This document shows, piece after piece, positions 36,937 through 47,006 of a stretch of DNA of 64,000 nucleotides (positions are counted from its first letter, which is position 1; each line of letters opens with the position of its first letter). Below the pieces are notes generated by a model. That model ran no database searches. It worked only from the letters and a program-made list of their open reading frames with translations, and was not told where the DNA came from. The position numbers and the translations under genes are program-made. Source of the DNA: Mucilaginibacter sp. (GTDB lineage Bacteria > Bacteroidota > Bacteroidia > Sphingobacteriales > Sphingobacteriaceae); NCBI GenBank assembly GCA_028288025.1, contig JAQBOM010000013.1, positions 62,001 through 126,000 of the forward strand, given 5' to 3'.

Positions 36937-38560
36937 CCAAAAACGGATACCTGTAATCTTTCGGTGGATCAAATGTTTCTTTAATGGTGCGCGGCGATAC
37001 CCAGCGTAATAAATTGATCATTGATCCTGCTTTGTCATTCGTTCCCGATCCCCTGGCTCCGCCAAAAGGCTGCTGGCCCACTACGGCGCCGGTAGGTTTA
37101 TCGTTTATATAAAAGTTTCCGGCAGCATTGCGTAAGCGATATGTCGCTTCGGCAATCGCATACCTGTCCTGGGAGATAACTGCGCCTGTTAAGGCGTATA
37201 TTGATGTTTTGTCGATAATATCCAGCACCTCGTCAAATTTATTATCCTCGTACACAAATACTGATAACACTGGCCCGAACAATTCCTCGCACATGGTTAC
37301 GTAGTACGGATCGTTTACCTTAATTACGGTTGGCTCAATAAACCAACCATTGGTTTTGTCGTACTTGCCGCCTGCAACAATTTCTACATTCTTGTCGGCT
37401 TTAGCCGCATCAATATATTTCGCCAGCTTATCAAACGATTTTTCGTCGATCACGGCATTGATAAAGTTCCCGAAGTCTTCCACCGGGCCCATTTTTAACG
37501 AAGCCATATCGCGCTGCATTTTTTCTTTAACTGCAGGCCATAACGAAGCCGGTATATAAGCCCTTGAAGCAGCCGAACATTTTTGCCCCTGGTATTCAAA
37601 TGCGCCGCGAAGCAGGGCAACGTTTACCACATCGGCATTGGCACTTGGATGTGCCAAAACAAAGTCCTTGCCGCCTGTTTCACCCACTATGCGGGGGTAA
37701 GTTTTGTATTTATGAATGTTGGTGCCGATCGTTTTCCAGATATTTTGAAACACCCCTGTTGAACCTGTAAAGTGTATCCCGGCAAAATCAGGGTGGTTAA
37801 ATATAACCTCCCCTGCTAAAGGCCCGTCAACATATACCAGGTTGATAACACCCGGCGGAACCCCCGCTTCGCGGAACACCTGCATCAGCACATTGGCGGC
37901 ATAAATTTGTGTATTGGCGGGCTTCCAAACCACCACGTTGCCCATAAGGGCGGCAGAAGATGGCAGGTTACCGGCGATAGCTGTAAAGTTAAACGGTGTT
38001 AACGCAAACACAAAACCCTCCAGCGGACGCTGTTCAACCCTGTTCCAAACGCCCTTGCCCGAAATAGGTGGCTGCTGTTCGTATATCTGGCTCATGTAAT
38101 GCACGTTAAAGCGCAAAAAGTCGATCAGTTCACAGGCGCTGTCAATTTCGGCCTGGTACGCGTTTTTCGACTGCCCAAGCATAGTAGCCGCATTTACTTT
38201 AGCCCGGTAAGGACCGGCTAGCAGGTCGGCAGCTTTTAAAAATATGGCAGCCCGTTGCTCCCATGGTAATTTCTCCCAATTGGTTTTTGCAGCGAGCGCA
38301 GCGTCAATGGCCGCTTCCACGTGGCTTTTATCACCGTCGTGGTAAGTTGCCAGTATGTGTTTATGATCGTGCGGTGGACGTATATAGGCAGTTTTGCCCG
38401 TTCTTACTTCCTTGTCGCCGATATACATCGGAATGTCTGTCTGGGATGAACGCGCATCAGCCAGCGCCGCTTTAAGCGCTGCGCGTTCCGGGCTTCCCGG
38501 GGCATAATTTAGCACAGGCTCGTTTTGCGGCACCGGAACATTAAAAAATCCTTTAAGCAT
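36932..38560 (-). CDS. pruA: L-glutamate gamma-semialdehyde (1-pyrroline-5-carboxylate) dehydrogenase
   Basis: GFVFALTPFNFTAIAGNLPSSAALMGN, IVGETGGKDFV, GAFEYQGQKCSAASRAYIP, QPFGGARGSGTNDKAG. Confidence 0.95.
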   Translation of the reverse strand: MLKGFFNVPVPQNEPVLNYAPGSPERAALKAALADARSSQTDIPMYIGDKEVRTGKTAYIRPPHDHKHILATYHDGDKSHVEAAIDAALAAKTNWEKLPWEQRAAIFLKAADLLAGPYRAKVNAATMLGQSKNAYQAEIDSACELIDFLRFNVHYMSQIYEQQPPISGKGVWNRVEQRPLEGFVFALTPFNFTAIAGNLPSSAALMGNVVVWKPANTQIYAANVLMQVFREAGVPPGVINLVYVDGPLAGEVIFNHPDFAGIHFTGSTGVFQNIWKTIGTNIHKYKTYPRIVGETGGKDFVLAHPSANADVVNVALLRGAFEYQGQKCSAASRAYIPASLWPAVKEKMQRDMASLKMGPVEDFGNFINAVIDEKSFDKLAKYIDAAKADKNVEIVAGGKYDKTNGWFIEPTVIKVNDPYYVTMCEELFGPVLSVFVYEDNKFDEVLDIIDKTSIYALTGAVISQDRYAIAEATYRLRNAAGNFYINDKPTGAVVGQQPFGGARGSGTNDKAGSMINLLRWVSPRTIKETFDPPKDYRYPFLG

Positions 38561-38653
38561 AGTCAGTTATTATGCCGTAAAGATAAGGTTAATGTGCATA
38601 TTTTTAACGCGCCTACAAGCAGATTGCAGGGCGATGACAGTATGCCCTTGGTA

Positions 38654-39076
38654 TTATCGTTTATCGTTTTTCGGATAACCTTCTTCATCCAGGTCGTCGC
38701 GATCATCTTCGGGGGTGTGGCCCAGGGCGCGGTCCATTGCATTCAGTTCAATGATATCGCCGTCGTCTACATGCATGCCCAGCTTATCCACATCCGTTTC
38801 GAGCGACTCATTTGGTATATACTCATCAACGGCGTCAAACGGGTTAGCCTCATCGTACGTTGAATTCATATCCTCGCCATTTTTTACTGAAGTATTGTAA
38901 GGGTCGGGATGCTGATAATCCGGGTCGTCGCTTTTAACATCATATTCAAAGCTGTTATCCTCAGCATTAAAAGTCAGGTCTTCCTTGTCGATGGTTTCGC
39001 CCAGCTCGTCTTTCAAAGTTTTGTCCCTGTCTTCGTTTTCATCGTCAAAGCCAGGATAAAAGGTATCTTTGTTCAT
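38654..39076 (-). CDS. Highly acidic hypothetical protein
   Basis: 140-aa Asp/Glu-rich ORF. Confidence 0.6.
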   Translation of the reverse strand: MNKDTFYPGFDDENEDRDKTLKDELGETIDKEDLTFNAEDNSFEYDVKSDDPDYQHPDPYNTSVKNGEDMNSTYDEANPFDAVDEYIPNESLETDVDKLGMHVDDGDIIELNAMDRALGHTPEDDRDDLDEEGYPKNDKR

Positions 39077-39139
39077 AGGAGGTTAAGTTTAATATGTATA
39101 TAATACGCTAAAAACCTTGCCAAATTGTGCGAACTTATC

Positions 39140-39172
39140 AGACTTACGAAGTTTTCAAAACTTCGTAAGTCT
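39140..39172. repeat. 33-bp perfect palindrome AGACTTACGAAGTTTT-C-AAAACTTCGTAAGTCT
   Basis: 16-1-16 geometry; near-identical copy at 60174-60206. Confidence 0.9.
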
Positions 39173-39220
39173 TTCACCTTTCACCTTTCACCTTTCACCT
39201 TTCACCTTTCACCTTTCACC
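39172..39220. repeat. Heptanucleotide tandem repeat (TTTCACC)x7
   Basis: Seven perfect TTTCACC units directly after the palindrome, ending next to the stop of 39222-39938. Confidence 0.95.
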
Positions 39221-39221
39221 A

Positions 39222-39938
39222 TTAATATTGAATTTGCTTCCGGTATGACGTTGTTGCGCCGCCAACTGCAAATTTTACGCCTAGTGTAAACTGCGAGTAG
39301 ACATCATGGTGGCCGTTGCCCGTTGAAAAACCATCCAGTTCATCTCCTAATACATAATTGTATCCGTAACCCAGGTCGACTTTAAAGCTGGGTTGGTTAT
39401 ATTTATTAAAAAGTTTAAACTCATAACCTATCCGCAACGGGATAAAAGGTTCCTGGCTGTTATTCTGGCCATCGGTGAAAAATCCCGGTACCTGGTGCGA
39501 GTACCTGCTGATGGAGGTAATGCGGTTAACTACAAATCCAAAACCGGCAGAGATGTACAGGTTTTTAAGCGCGTTGTACAAACGGTTATTGGAATAATCT
39601 ATCAATTCGCCGGCTTGAATTTGCCCCCTGAGTAAAAAAGCGCTGAAGTCGTTGTTGAACTGCATGCCGCTTTTTGATTTCAAAGAGTCGCCGCCCCTGA
39701 GCTTGCCCAGCTGGGCCTCAAAAACAAAATTCGTATAGGGGGTTGCGTTATAAGTCAAATTAAAATGAATGGATTGGGTTGAAGTTGTCGTTTCGGGGTT
39801 ACCATGTACAGTATTGAAACCAACCGCTGTGCCGATGTCATACTGCGAAAAGTTGTATCCCAATTGCGCTTTGGCAATTAACGTTATACAACAAACAAAT
39901 AAGGTTAAAAATGCTGTTTTAGTAATCAGTTTTATCAT
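39222..39938 (-). CDS. Outer-membrane beta-barrel-like hypothetical protein
   Basis: Signal peptide, LGYNFSQYDIGTAVGFN, RIGYEFKLF, LGVKFAVGG. Confidence 0.75.
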   Translation of the reverse strand: MIKLITKTAFLTLFVCCITLIAKAQLGYNFSQYDIGTAVGFNTVHGNPETTTSTQSIHFNLTYNATPYTNFVFEAQLGKLRGGDSLKSKSGMQFNNDFSAFLLRGQIQAGELIDYSNNRLYNALKNLYISAGFGFVVNRITSISRYSHQVPGFFTDGQNNSQEPFIPLRIGYEFKLFNKYNQPSFKVDLGYGYNYVLGDELDGFSTGNGHHDVYSQFTLGVKFAVGGATTSYRKQIQY

Positions 39939-40155
39939 AATGTTAAGGCGTGCTGGTAAATAACAAGATTAACCAATTTTTGATTGATATATTTTATAAA
40001 AGTAACATCAAAGTTTGTATAAATGGCAACTCATTTAAATAAAGTTAGGTAATGAGTGCTCAATAGTGAATAGAAAATAAGAAAAAACTGACTATTCATT
40101 GCGTACTATCTCAATATCAATTTTATATATTTGACGCCACTAAAAAAAATACCCA

Positions 40156-41388
40156 ATGACGTCAAAAATAAAAGTAGCAAACCCGGTAGTTGAACTGGAC
40201 GGGGATGAAATGACCCGCATTATTTGGAAATTTATAAAGGATAAGCTGATATTTCCTTATCTCGAACTTGATATCAAATACTACGATTTGGGTATTGAAT
40301 ACCGTGATGAAACGAACGACCAGGTAACTATTGATGCCGCAAATGCCATTAAACAATACGGCGTTGGTATCAAGTGTGCCACCATAACACCTGATGAAGA
40401 CCGTGTAAAGGAATTCAACCTGAAACAGATGTGGAAATCGCCGAACGGCACTATTCGTAACATTTTGGACGGTACCGTTTTTCGCGAACCTATCGTAATG
40501 GCTAACGTACCTCGTTTGGTGCCTAACTGGACAGCCCCGATATGCATAGGCCGCCACGCTTTTGGCGACCAGTACCGCGCAACCGATTTCGTAACCAAAG
40601 GTAAAGGTAAACTCACCATAACATTTACGCCCGAAGATGGCGGGAAAGAGCAGTCATTTGAAGTTTATAACTTTAAAGGCGATGGTGTGGCCCTGGCTAT
40701 GTACAATACCGATGAGTCGATCAAAGGCTTTGCCCGTGCTTGCTTTAACCAGGCGCTGTTGAAAAAGTGGCCTTTATACCTGTCTACAAAAAATACCATT
40801 CTTAAAAAATATGATGGCCGCTTCAAGGATATTTTCCAGGAGATATACGAGCAGGAATTTAAACAGGAGTTTGAATCTAATCAGCTAACGTACGAGCACC
40901 GCCTGATCGATGATATGGTTGCGTCTGCCTTAAAATGGCATGGTAACTTCGTATGGGCCTGTAAAAATTATGATGGCGACGTTCAGTCGGATACGGTAGC
41001 ACAAGGTTTTGGCTCCCTGGGGTTAATGACCTCGACTTTAGTAACGCCGGACGGCACGGTAATGGAAGCGGAAGCAGCGCATGGTACAGTTACCCGTCAT
41101 TACCGCGAGCACCAGGCAGGCAAGCCAACTTCAACAAACCCGATAGCATCCATTTTTGCCTGGACCCGGGGTTTAGAATTCCGTGGTTTACTGGACAACA
41201 ACCAGGAACTGATTAAATTCTGCAAAACATTGGAAGAGGTTTGTATTGAGACTGTTGAAAGCGGAAAAATGACCAAGGATCTGGCCATTACCATAAAACC
41301 AAAGGTTGAGCATGGCAAAGATTTCTTATACACTGAAGAATTTTTAGCTGCGATTGATGAAAATTTGAAAAAGAAGCTGGGGAAATAA
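40156..41388 (+). CDS. icd: Isocitrate dehydrogenase (NADP+), eukaryotic-like class
   Basis: [61 protein letters not shown]. Confidence 0.95.
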   Translation: MTSKIKVANPVVELDGDEMTRIIWKFIKDKLIFPYLELDIKYYDLGIEYRDETNDQVTIDAANAIKQYGVGIKCATITPDEDRVKEFNLKQMWKSPNGTIRNILDGTVFREPIVMANVPRLVPNWTAPICIGRHAFGDQYRATDFVTKGKGKLTITFTPEDGGKEQSFEVYNFKGDGVALAMYNTDESIKGFARACFNQALLKKWPLYLSTKNTILKKYDGRFKDIFQEIYEQEFKQEFESNQLTYEHRLIDDMVASALKWHGNFVWACKNYDGDVQSDTVAQGFGSLGLMTSTLVTPDGTVMEAEAAHGTVTRHYREHQAGKPTSTNPIASIFAWTRGLEFRGLLDNNQELIKFCKTLEEVCIETVESGKMTKDLAITIKPKVEHGKDFLYTEEFLAAIDENLKKKLGK

Positions 41389-41426
41389 AACGTTCGTTTT
41401 CGTTCTTTACATGCAATTTTTATAAA

Positions 41427-41452
41427 AATCCTGTGGTTAATTTTACAGGATT
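41427..41452 (+). terminator. Intrinsic terminator after icd
   Basis: AATCCTGT...ACAGGATT followed by TTTTTG. Confidence 0.8.
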
Positions 41453-41484
41453 TTTTTGTTTTTGATACATTAAAGTAGACGCTA

Positions 41485-41961
41485 TTAAGCCGAAGCATTT
41501 TGTTGTTTCATAATAGCCTTTTTAATTCTATATGAAGTTATCCTAAGTTCTAACCAGATTAAACCTAAAAACAATAGGAAAAATATAAAGATCGTTATAA
41601 AGCTTTCAAATGGGATATCTCCTCTAATAACTCGTGACAAACTGAAAATTAATCCGAAACAAAAAAGGAAAAACAATATCATTGCCAGGGTGCTTAAACG
41701 GAATGCGTAATAAAGGCTGGTTTCATCTTTAGGCAGGCTGAAAATTATGTTTGGTAAAAACACCTCTATCGAATTTTTTATGCGCATAAAATATAACCCT
41801 TTTTTATTTTCATATCCAAAGAAGCGCTTATCCGTACCGATATTGGATGTTGAAAATTCTAGTTGCCCAAATCCATCGCGTTTTATAGCGCTTTTACGAA
41901 AAGCTGCTTCTATATCTACTTTATCTGAATGATTAAAATAAACTTTTTTAAAATTGACCAT
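41485..41961 (-). CDS. Membrane hypothetical protein
   Basis: 158-aa ORF with two hydrophobic segments. Confidence 0.55.
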   Translation of the reverse strand: MVNFKKVYFNHSDKVDIEAAFRKSAIKRDGFGQLEFSTSNIGTDKRFFGYENKKGLYFMRIKNSIEVFLPNIIFSLPKDETSLYYAFRLSTLAMILFFLFCFGLIFSLSRVIRGDIPFESFITIFIFFLLFLGLIWLELRITSYRIKKAIMKQQNASA

Positions 41962-42076
41962 TTTAAGGTTTTGGTGTTGACAATTTTAAGAGCTAAATTT
42001 CCCTATCACTGTAAATATAAAATAAACTACTCTGCATTCCTGAAGTTGCATTAGAAATAATTGACTATATTGAAAT

Positions 42077-42244
42077 ATGAAATTTACAGCAATAATTGAA
42101 ATGGGAGAGAGTGGTTGGTATGTAGGCCAAATAGAAGGGGTCCCGGCTGCTATTTCCCAGGGTGAAACCACTGAAGAGTTAAAAGAGAATTTGTTGGATG
42201 CCTTAAGACTGGTACTGGATAGCCATGAAGTCGAGTTGAATTAA
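42077..42244 (+). CDS. Orphan HicB-like antitoxin-fold protein, 55 aa (missing from ORF track)
   Basis: MKFTAIIEMGESGWYVGQIEGVPAAISQGETTEELKENLLDALRLVLDSHEVELN; typical HicB/UPF0150 pattern. Confidence 0.78.
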   Translation: MKFTAIIEMGESGWYVGQIEGVPAAISQGETTEELKENLLDALRLVLDSHEVELN

Positions 42245-42353
42245 ATAGCTCGTATTGACAAAACATTTTGCAGATATTTTGCCATTATCCGCAGGTTCTT
42301 TTGTTTAGCAAAACCAATACTGTTATTTATGAGATAAGCTTTATATTTGCTTT

Positions 42354-42644
42354 ATGCTTGATCTTAGTAAAACAAAAAATATCCTTTCCTATCTTAAGCC
42401 CGAGCTGGTAAAGAAGTATCCCATTGCTTCTATCGGTTTGTTCGGTTCTATTGTCCGTGATGATTTTACTGAAAGTAGCGATATCGATATTATTGTTGAT
42501 TTTAATGATAAGATAGGTATAGAGTTTATAACTCTTGCTGATGAACTTGAACTAAAACTTAACCACAAAGTTGACCTGGTTTCCAGGGGCGGCATAAAAC
42601 AGAAGTATTTTAATGTGATTGAACCCGAAATAGTCTATGTCTAA
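42354..42644 (+). CDS. mntA: MntA-type minimal nucleotidyltransferase antitoxin
   Basis: GLFGSIVRDDFTESSDIDIIVDF (GS..DxD). Confidence 0.88.
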   Translation: MLDLSKTKNILSYLKPELVKKYPIASIGLFGSIVRDDFTESSDIDIIVDFNDKIGIEFITLADELELKLNHKVDLVSRGGIKQKYFNVIEPEIVYV

Positions 42645-42977
42645 CCGTCAGCCCAAACTTCTGCTGGAAGATATTCTTGAAAGCGCTAAAAAATCATTAC
42701 ATATACCGAATCCTTAACTTACGACGAATTTATTGCTGACAGCAAGACAATTGATGCTGTGATAAGAAATTTTGAAATTATTGGGGAGGCGGCTAACAGA
42801 CTACCAGATGAGTTAAAAGATAATAATAGTGAAGTCGACTGGCATAAGTTACGGGGATTAAGAAACCGGATAGTACATGGCTATTTCGGAATTAACTATA
42901 AGATTATTTGGTCAATTATCCAGGAATACCTCCCCGAACTAATTTCTCGAATTCAAAAACTTATTGACACATATTAA
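42637..42977 (+). pseudogene. hepT: HepT-type (DUF86) toxin with a 1-nt frameshift at an A6 tract
   Basis: Frame 1 MSNRQPKLLLEDILESAKK then, after a 1-nt shift, IITYTESLTYDEFIADSKTIDAVIRNFEIIGEAANRL...RNRIVHGYFGI. Confidence 0.82.
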
Positions 42978-42998
42978 GTTTATACATAAAATTTTACC

Positions 42999-43979
42999 AT
43001 GTCATCGTTATACCCGTTAAAATTCCAAACCATTTATAAAGACAAAATATGGGGTGGAAAAAAAATAAAAACCTATCTGCATAAGAACTTCGGCGATCTG
43101 CCAAACTGCGGCGAAACCTGGGAAATATCCGGGGTGAAATCTGATGTCTCGGTTGTTTCAAATGGCGAGCTGACAGGTGTATCCTTAGCTGCATTGCTCG
43201 AAAACTACAAAGATCAGTTGGTTGGCAAAAAAGTATACGAGCGTTTCGGCGACACTTTCCCTTTGCTGGTGAAGTTTATTGATGCCAATGAAGACTTGTC
43301 TATCCAGGTTCACCCGGATGATGAGCTGGCAAAAAAACGCCATGATTCGTTCGGCAAAACCGAAATGTGGTATGTGATACAAGCCGATCCCGGTTCAACA
43401 TTGATAGCCGGCTTTAATAAAGAACTGGACGAAAAGGAATACCTCGAAAAATTCAACAGCGGACATATTACTGATATTTTAAACAAGGAAGACGTAAAGG
43501 CCGGCGATGTTTTCTTCTTGCCCGCAGGCAGGGTGCACACTATCGGAAAAGGTTTATTGATAGCTGAAATTCAGCAAACATCGGATATTACTTACCGTAT
43601 TTATGATTTCGACCGGGTTGATGATAAGGGGAATAAACGGGAGTTGCATACCGAAGAAGCACTTGCAGCTATCGATTATAAGCATTATCCCGAATATAAA
43701 ACCAAATATCAGCCGCAAAAAGATGCCGTAGTTAAACTGGTAAGCTGTCCTTATTTTACCACCAATTTACTGGATTTTACAAAAAAAACAACCCGCGACT
43801 ATACCCAACTCGACTCTTTTGTAATATATGTATGCCTTAAAGGCGATTTCATTATAAAATACAATAAAAAGGAATATCCGGTGAAGATGGGCGATAGTAT
43901 TTTGCTTCCGAAAACGATCAACAAAGTAACCCTTGAAACATCAGGTGCTTTTAAGATACTGGAAAGCTATATTGAGTAG
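42999..43979 (+). CDS. manA: Mannose-6-phosphate isomerase, class I
   Basis: KDKIWGGKKIKTYL, LSIQVHPDDELAKKRHDSFGKTEMWYV, FFLPAGRVHTIGKGLLIAEIQQTSDITYRIYDF. Confidence 0.93.
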   Translation: MSSLYPLKFQTIYKDKIWGGKKIKTYLHKNFGDLPNCGETWEISGVKSDVSVVSNGELTGVSLAALLENYKDQLVGKKVYERFGDTFPLLVKFIDANEDLSIQVHPDDELAKKRHDSFGKTEMWYVIQADPGSTLIAGFNKELDEKEYLEKFNSGHITDILNKEDVKAGDVFFLPAGRVHTIGKGLLIAEIQQTSDITYRIYDFDRVDDKGNKRELHTEEALAAIDYKHYPEYKTKYQPQKDAVVKLVSCPYFTTNLLDFTKKTTRDYTQLDSFVIYVCLKGDFIIKYNKKEYPVKMGDSILLPKTINKVTLETSGAFKILESYIE

Positions 43980-44055
43980 TCTTTAAAGTTCGCTGTTTTC
44001 AGTTCGCAGTTTGCTTAAAAAATTCGTTTGCAAACTGCCCGTTGCAAACTCTTTA

Positions 44056-45534
44056 CTAAACCAGTCGTATAGTAAATTTTGTTCCCACATCCACCTTGCT
44101 GTCTATCTTAATCGAGCCGCCTAATGATTCTACCTGGTTTCGGGTTATAAACAGCCCGAGACCCTTTGAGTCGGGGTTTTGATGAAAGGTTTTATACATG
44201 CCAAAAACTTTGTCGCCATAGCGCTCGAGGTCAATTCCCACACCGTTGTCTTCAAATATCAAATAAACATGTTTATGGTTTTTAGTCGTTCGGCAATTTA
44301 TAACCGGATTGCGGTCGGTATGGCGGTATTTTAATGCGTTGGTCAGTAAATTTTGGAGGATACTTTCCAGGTAAGCCGGTATATAATTGATTACCGGGCA
44401 TTGGGTGAAATCATAATTAACTTCGGCGCCTGTATTCTCAATATTATTCTGAAGGGCCGAAACCACATTTTTAAATATAACTTCAAACTCAACGGCCTTT
44501 CTTTCCTTTTTAATATCAGTGTGAATTTTTACGATCTCGTTGAGGTGTTCAATGGTTGAGTTAAGGCTGCTGCTTATTGACTTGATGTGCGAAAATACCT
44601 CGGCACGGTCATCTGCCGACTCGCTCTCTTCATGCAGATTCACCATGAATTGCAAATTGCCGGTATGTGACCTCAAGTTATGCGACACGATATAAGCGAA
44701 ATTCTGCAGCCGTTTATTTTGGTCGTTTAATACATTAATTGACGATTGTAAACCAAGTCCATCCTTTTTGATGCCATCAATATCTTGGAATATACCTCGT
44801 ATTTTAACGCATTTACCAAAGTCATCAATAATAGGCAAGCCTTTAGCCTTGATCCATATCACATTATTTTTAGCCGTCCTGAATAACAGTTCCAAATCAA
44901 ACGGTCGGCATGATTTTATTGCACTTTCAACAGCTACCTTAAATACGGGCCGGTAATAAGGCTCGAAAAAGTTAATTACTTCATCAAGGCTAAACTGATC
45001 CTGGTCATTTACTTCATAAATATTATAGGCTTCTTTTGTTAATTTTAAACAGTGCGAAGATATATCTATTTCCCAGCCGCTGATTTTAGCGATAGCGCCC
45101 ATTTCTTTAAACTCGCAACCATTTTGAGCGGCGGTTAAATCCAGTAACTTATATTGATGTATGTTAACCAGCGACCCCGTAAATTTAGTTTCCTGGCCGT
45201 CACCTGATTTTTGGGCGGTGCTTTCAAACCACTGGCAGCCGGCATTTTTTGTCAGAAGCCGGAAATGCACCTTATTTAAAGTACCCTCATTGTGGTTATG
45301 GATGGCATCCAGCAACAGGGGTTTATCCTGGTGATAAAGCAAATGATCCAGAAAGAAACTGTAGGAACATTCTATCTCGCCGGGTTTATAACCTAAAATG
45401 GAGTAAAAACCGGCCGACCATTTAACCTGGTTGGTATTAATATTATATTCCCAGATGCCGATATTAATATGGTCAATAATATTAGCAAGATGAGATGCAT
45501 CTTCTGCACTGAAATTATTCCCTCCTGCACTCAT
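44056..45534 (-). CDS. PAS-domain sensor histidine kinase
   Basis: H-box YIVSHNLRSHTGNL, N-box LQNLLTNALKYR, EDNGVGIDLERYG, GLGLFITRNQVE. Confidence 0.92.
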   Translation of the reverse strand: MSAGGNNFSAEDASHLANIIDHINIGIWEYNINTNQVKWSAGFYSILGYKPGEIECSYSFFLDHLLYHQDKPLLLDAIHNHNEGTLNKVHFRLLTKNAGCQWFESTAQKSGDGQETKFTGSLVNIHQYKLLDLTAAQNGCEFKEMGAIAKISGWEIDISSHCLKLTKEAYNIYEVNDQDQFSLDEVINFFEPYYRPVFKVAVESAIKSCRPFDLELLFRTAKNNVIWIKAKGLPIIDDFGKCVKIRGIFQDIDGIKKDGLGLQSSINVLNDQNKRLQNFAYIVSHNLRSHTGNLQFMVNLHEESESADDRAEVFSHIKSISSSLNSTIEHLNEIVKIHTDIKKERKAVEFEVIFKNVVSALQNNIENTGAEVNYDFTQCPVINYIPAYLESILQNLLTNALKYRHTDRNPVINCRTTKNHKHVYLIFEDNGVGIDLERYGDKVFGMYKTFHQNPDSKGLGLFITRNQVESLGGSIKIDSKVDVGTKFTIRLV

Positions 45535-45736
45535 TTTAATTGTTGAACCGTAATTATATTAACCAAAAGTTTGGGGTAATATAGAGAAATATTTTATAAA
45601 AGTAAAAACTTGCCATAACTGGTTCACTTATTACGAATTATAAAATAAATAGTTGTAATAATATTGATGTAACACGCTTTTAACGCTTTAAAAGTGAATG
45701 TTTTGTGACGCTGATATGTTTGAAGAAACGAAAAAA

Positions 45737-45765
45737 AACCCGTCTTGATAATATCAGGACGGGTT
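45737..45765 (-). terminator. Intrinsic terminator for the hppD transcript
   Basis: AACCCGTC...GACGGGTT stem with T-run on the minus strand. Confidence 0.8.
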
Positions 45766-45779
45766 GCCTGATTTTAATA

Positions 45780-46904
45780 TTACAGGTTGCCCCTTAATTC
45801 CTGTTCGCGCTCAATGGCTTCAAACAAGGCCTTAAAATTACCGGCGCCAAACGATTTTGCCCCTTTACGCTGGATGATCTCAAAAAATAGGGTAGGCCTG
45901 TCTTCAACGGGCTTCGTGAAAATTTGAAGCAGGTAACCCTCATCATCACGGTCAACGAGGATGCCCAATCTTTTTAATGGCCCCAGATCTTCGTCTATAT
46001 GGCCAACGCGGTCGGTAAGCTCATCATAATACGAAGTAGGCACGGTTAAAAACTCCACGCCGCGGCTTTGCAGGTCAGTTACCGTTTTAACAATGTTGGC
46101 AGTAGCAAGTGCCAGGTGCTGCACACCTTCGCCTTCATAAAATTCAAGGTATTCCTCTATCTGCGATTTCTTTTTACCCTCCGCCGGCTCATTTATCGGG
46201 AATTTAACATACCCGTTGCCATTGCTCATTACCTTGCTCATAAGCGCCGAGTATTCGGTCGAGATCATCTTATCGTCGAAGGTTAAGATATTTTTGAAGC
46301 CCATTACGTCTTCATAAAAATTAACCCACTCGTTCATTTTGTGCCAGCCCACATTGCCTACACAATGATCAATATATAATAACCCGGCTTCTGTTGGGTT
46401 ATAGGTGGATCCCATTTTTTCATAGCCTGGTAGAAAAGCGCCGTGGTAATTCTTTCGTTCAACAAAAAGATGCACTGTTTCGCCATATAGCTTTATTCCG
46501 CTTGTTCGTATCTCGCCAAACTCGTCGGTTAATGTTTGGGGTTCCTGGTAAGGTACTGCTCCGCGGCTTGTTGTTTGTTTAAAGGCGTCGTAGGCATCAT
46601 TAACAGAGAGGGCAAGTATCTTTACCCCGTCGCCGTGTTTTTTAATATGATCGGCAATAGGGTGGTCTGAGTGAAGTGGGGTGGTTAAAACCAAACGTAT
46701 TTTGCCCTGCTGCAAAACATATGATGCCCTGTCACGAACGCCTGTTTCCGGCCCGGCATATGCCAGGTTCTGAAACCCGAAAGCGGTTTTGTAGTAATGG
46801 GCGGCCTGCTTGGCGTTACCTACATAAAATTCAACGTAATCGGTACCGTTAAGCGGTAAAAAATCAGTTGCTTGCGTTTCTTTATTTATGGTTAGTGTTT
46901 CCAT
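45780..46904 (-). CDS. hppD: 4-hydroxyphenylpyruvate dioxygenase
   Basis: IDHCVGNV, EGVQHLALATANIVKTV, GYLLQIFTKPVEDRPTLFFEIIQRKGAKSFGAGNFKALFEAIEREQ; start at METLTINK. Confidence 0.95.
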   Translation of the reverse strand: METLTINKETQATDFLPLNGTDYVEFYVGNAKQAAHYYKTAFGFQNLAYAGPETGVRDRASYVLQQGKIRLVLTTPLHSDHPIADHIKKHGDGVKILALSVNDAYDAFKQTTSRGAVPYQEPQTLTDEFGEIRTSGIKLYGETVHLFVERKNYHGAFLPGYEKMGSTYNPTEAGLLYIDHCVGNVGWHKMNEWVNFYEDVMGFKNILTFDDKMISTEYSALMSKVMSNGNGYVKFPINEPAEGKKKSQIEEYLEFYEGEGVQHLALATANIVKTVTDLQSRGVEFLTVPTSYYDELTDRVGHIDEDLGPLKRLGILVDRDDEGYLLQIFTKPVEDRPTLFFEIIQRKGAKSFGAGNFKALFEAIEREQELRGNL

Positions 46905-47006
46905 TTTTGTTATAAATGTTGTAGTAGTTGTAAATGTTGTAGTAGTTAATTTTCGTTCAGATTGCAATGTTTAACGTTTTAAACCCTTACAACCTTTGCA
47001 ACGTTT

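Noticed and set aside
39172-39220. (TTTCACC)7 as a CRISPR or regulatory array
   Set aside because: Pure 7-mer tandem repeat with no spacers; treated as a VNTR.
43983-44054. Repeat-like tract 'gttcgctgttttcagttcgcagtttgc...gtttgcaaactgcccgttgcaaactc'
   Set aside because: Similar low-complexity intergenic sequence without clear dyad or copies that I could align convincingly.
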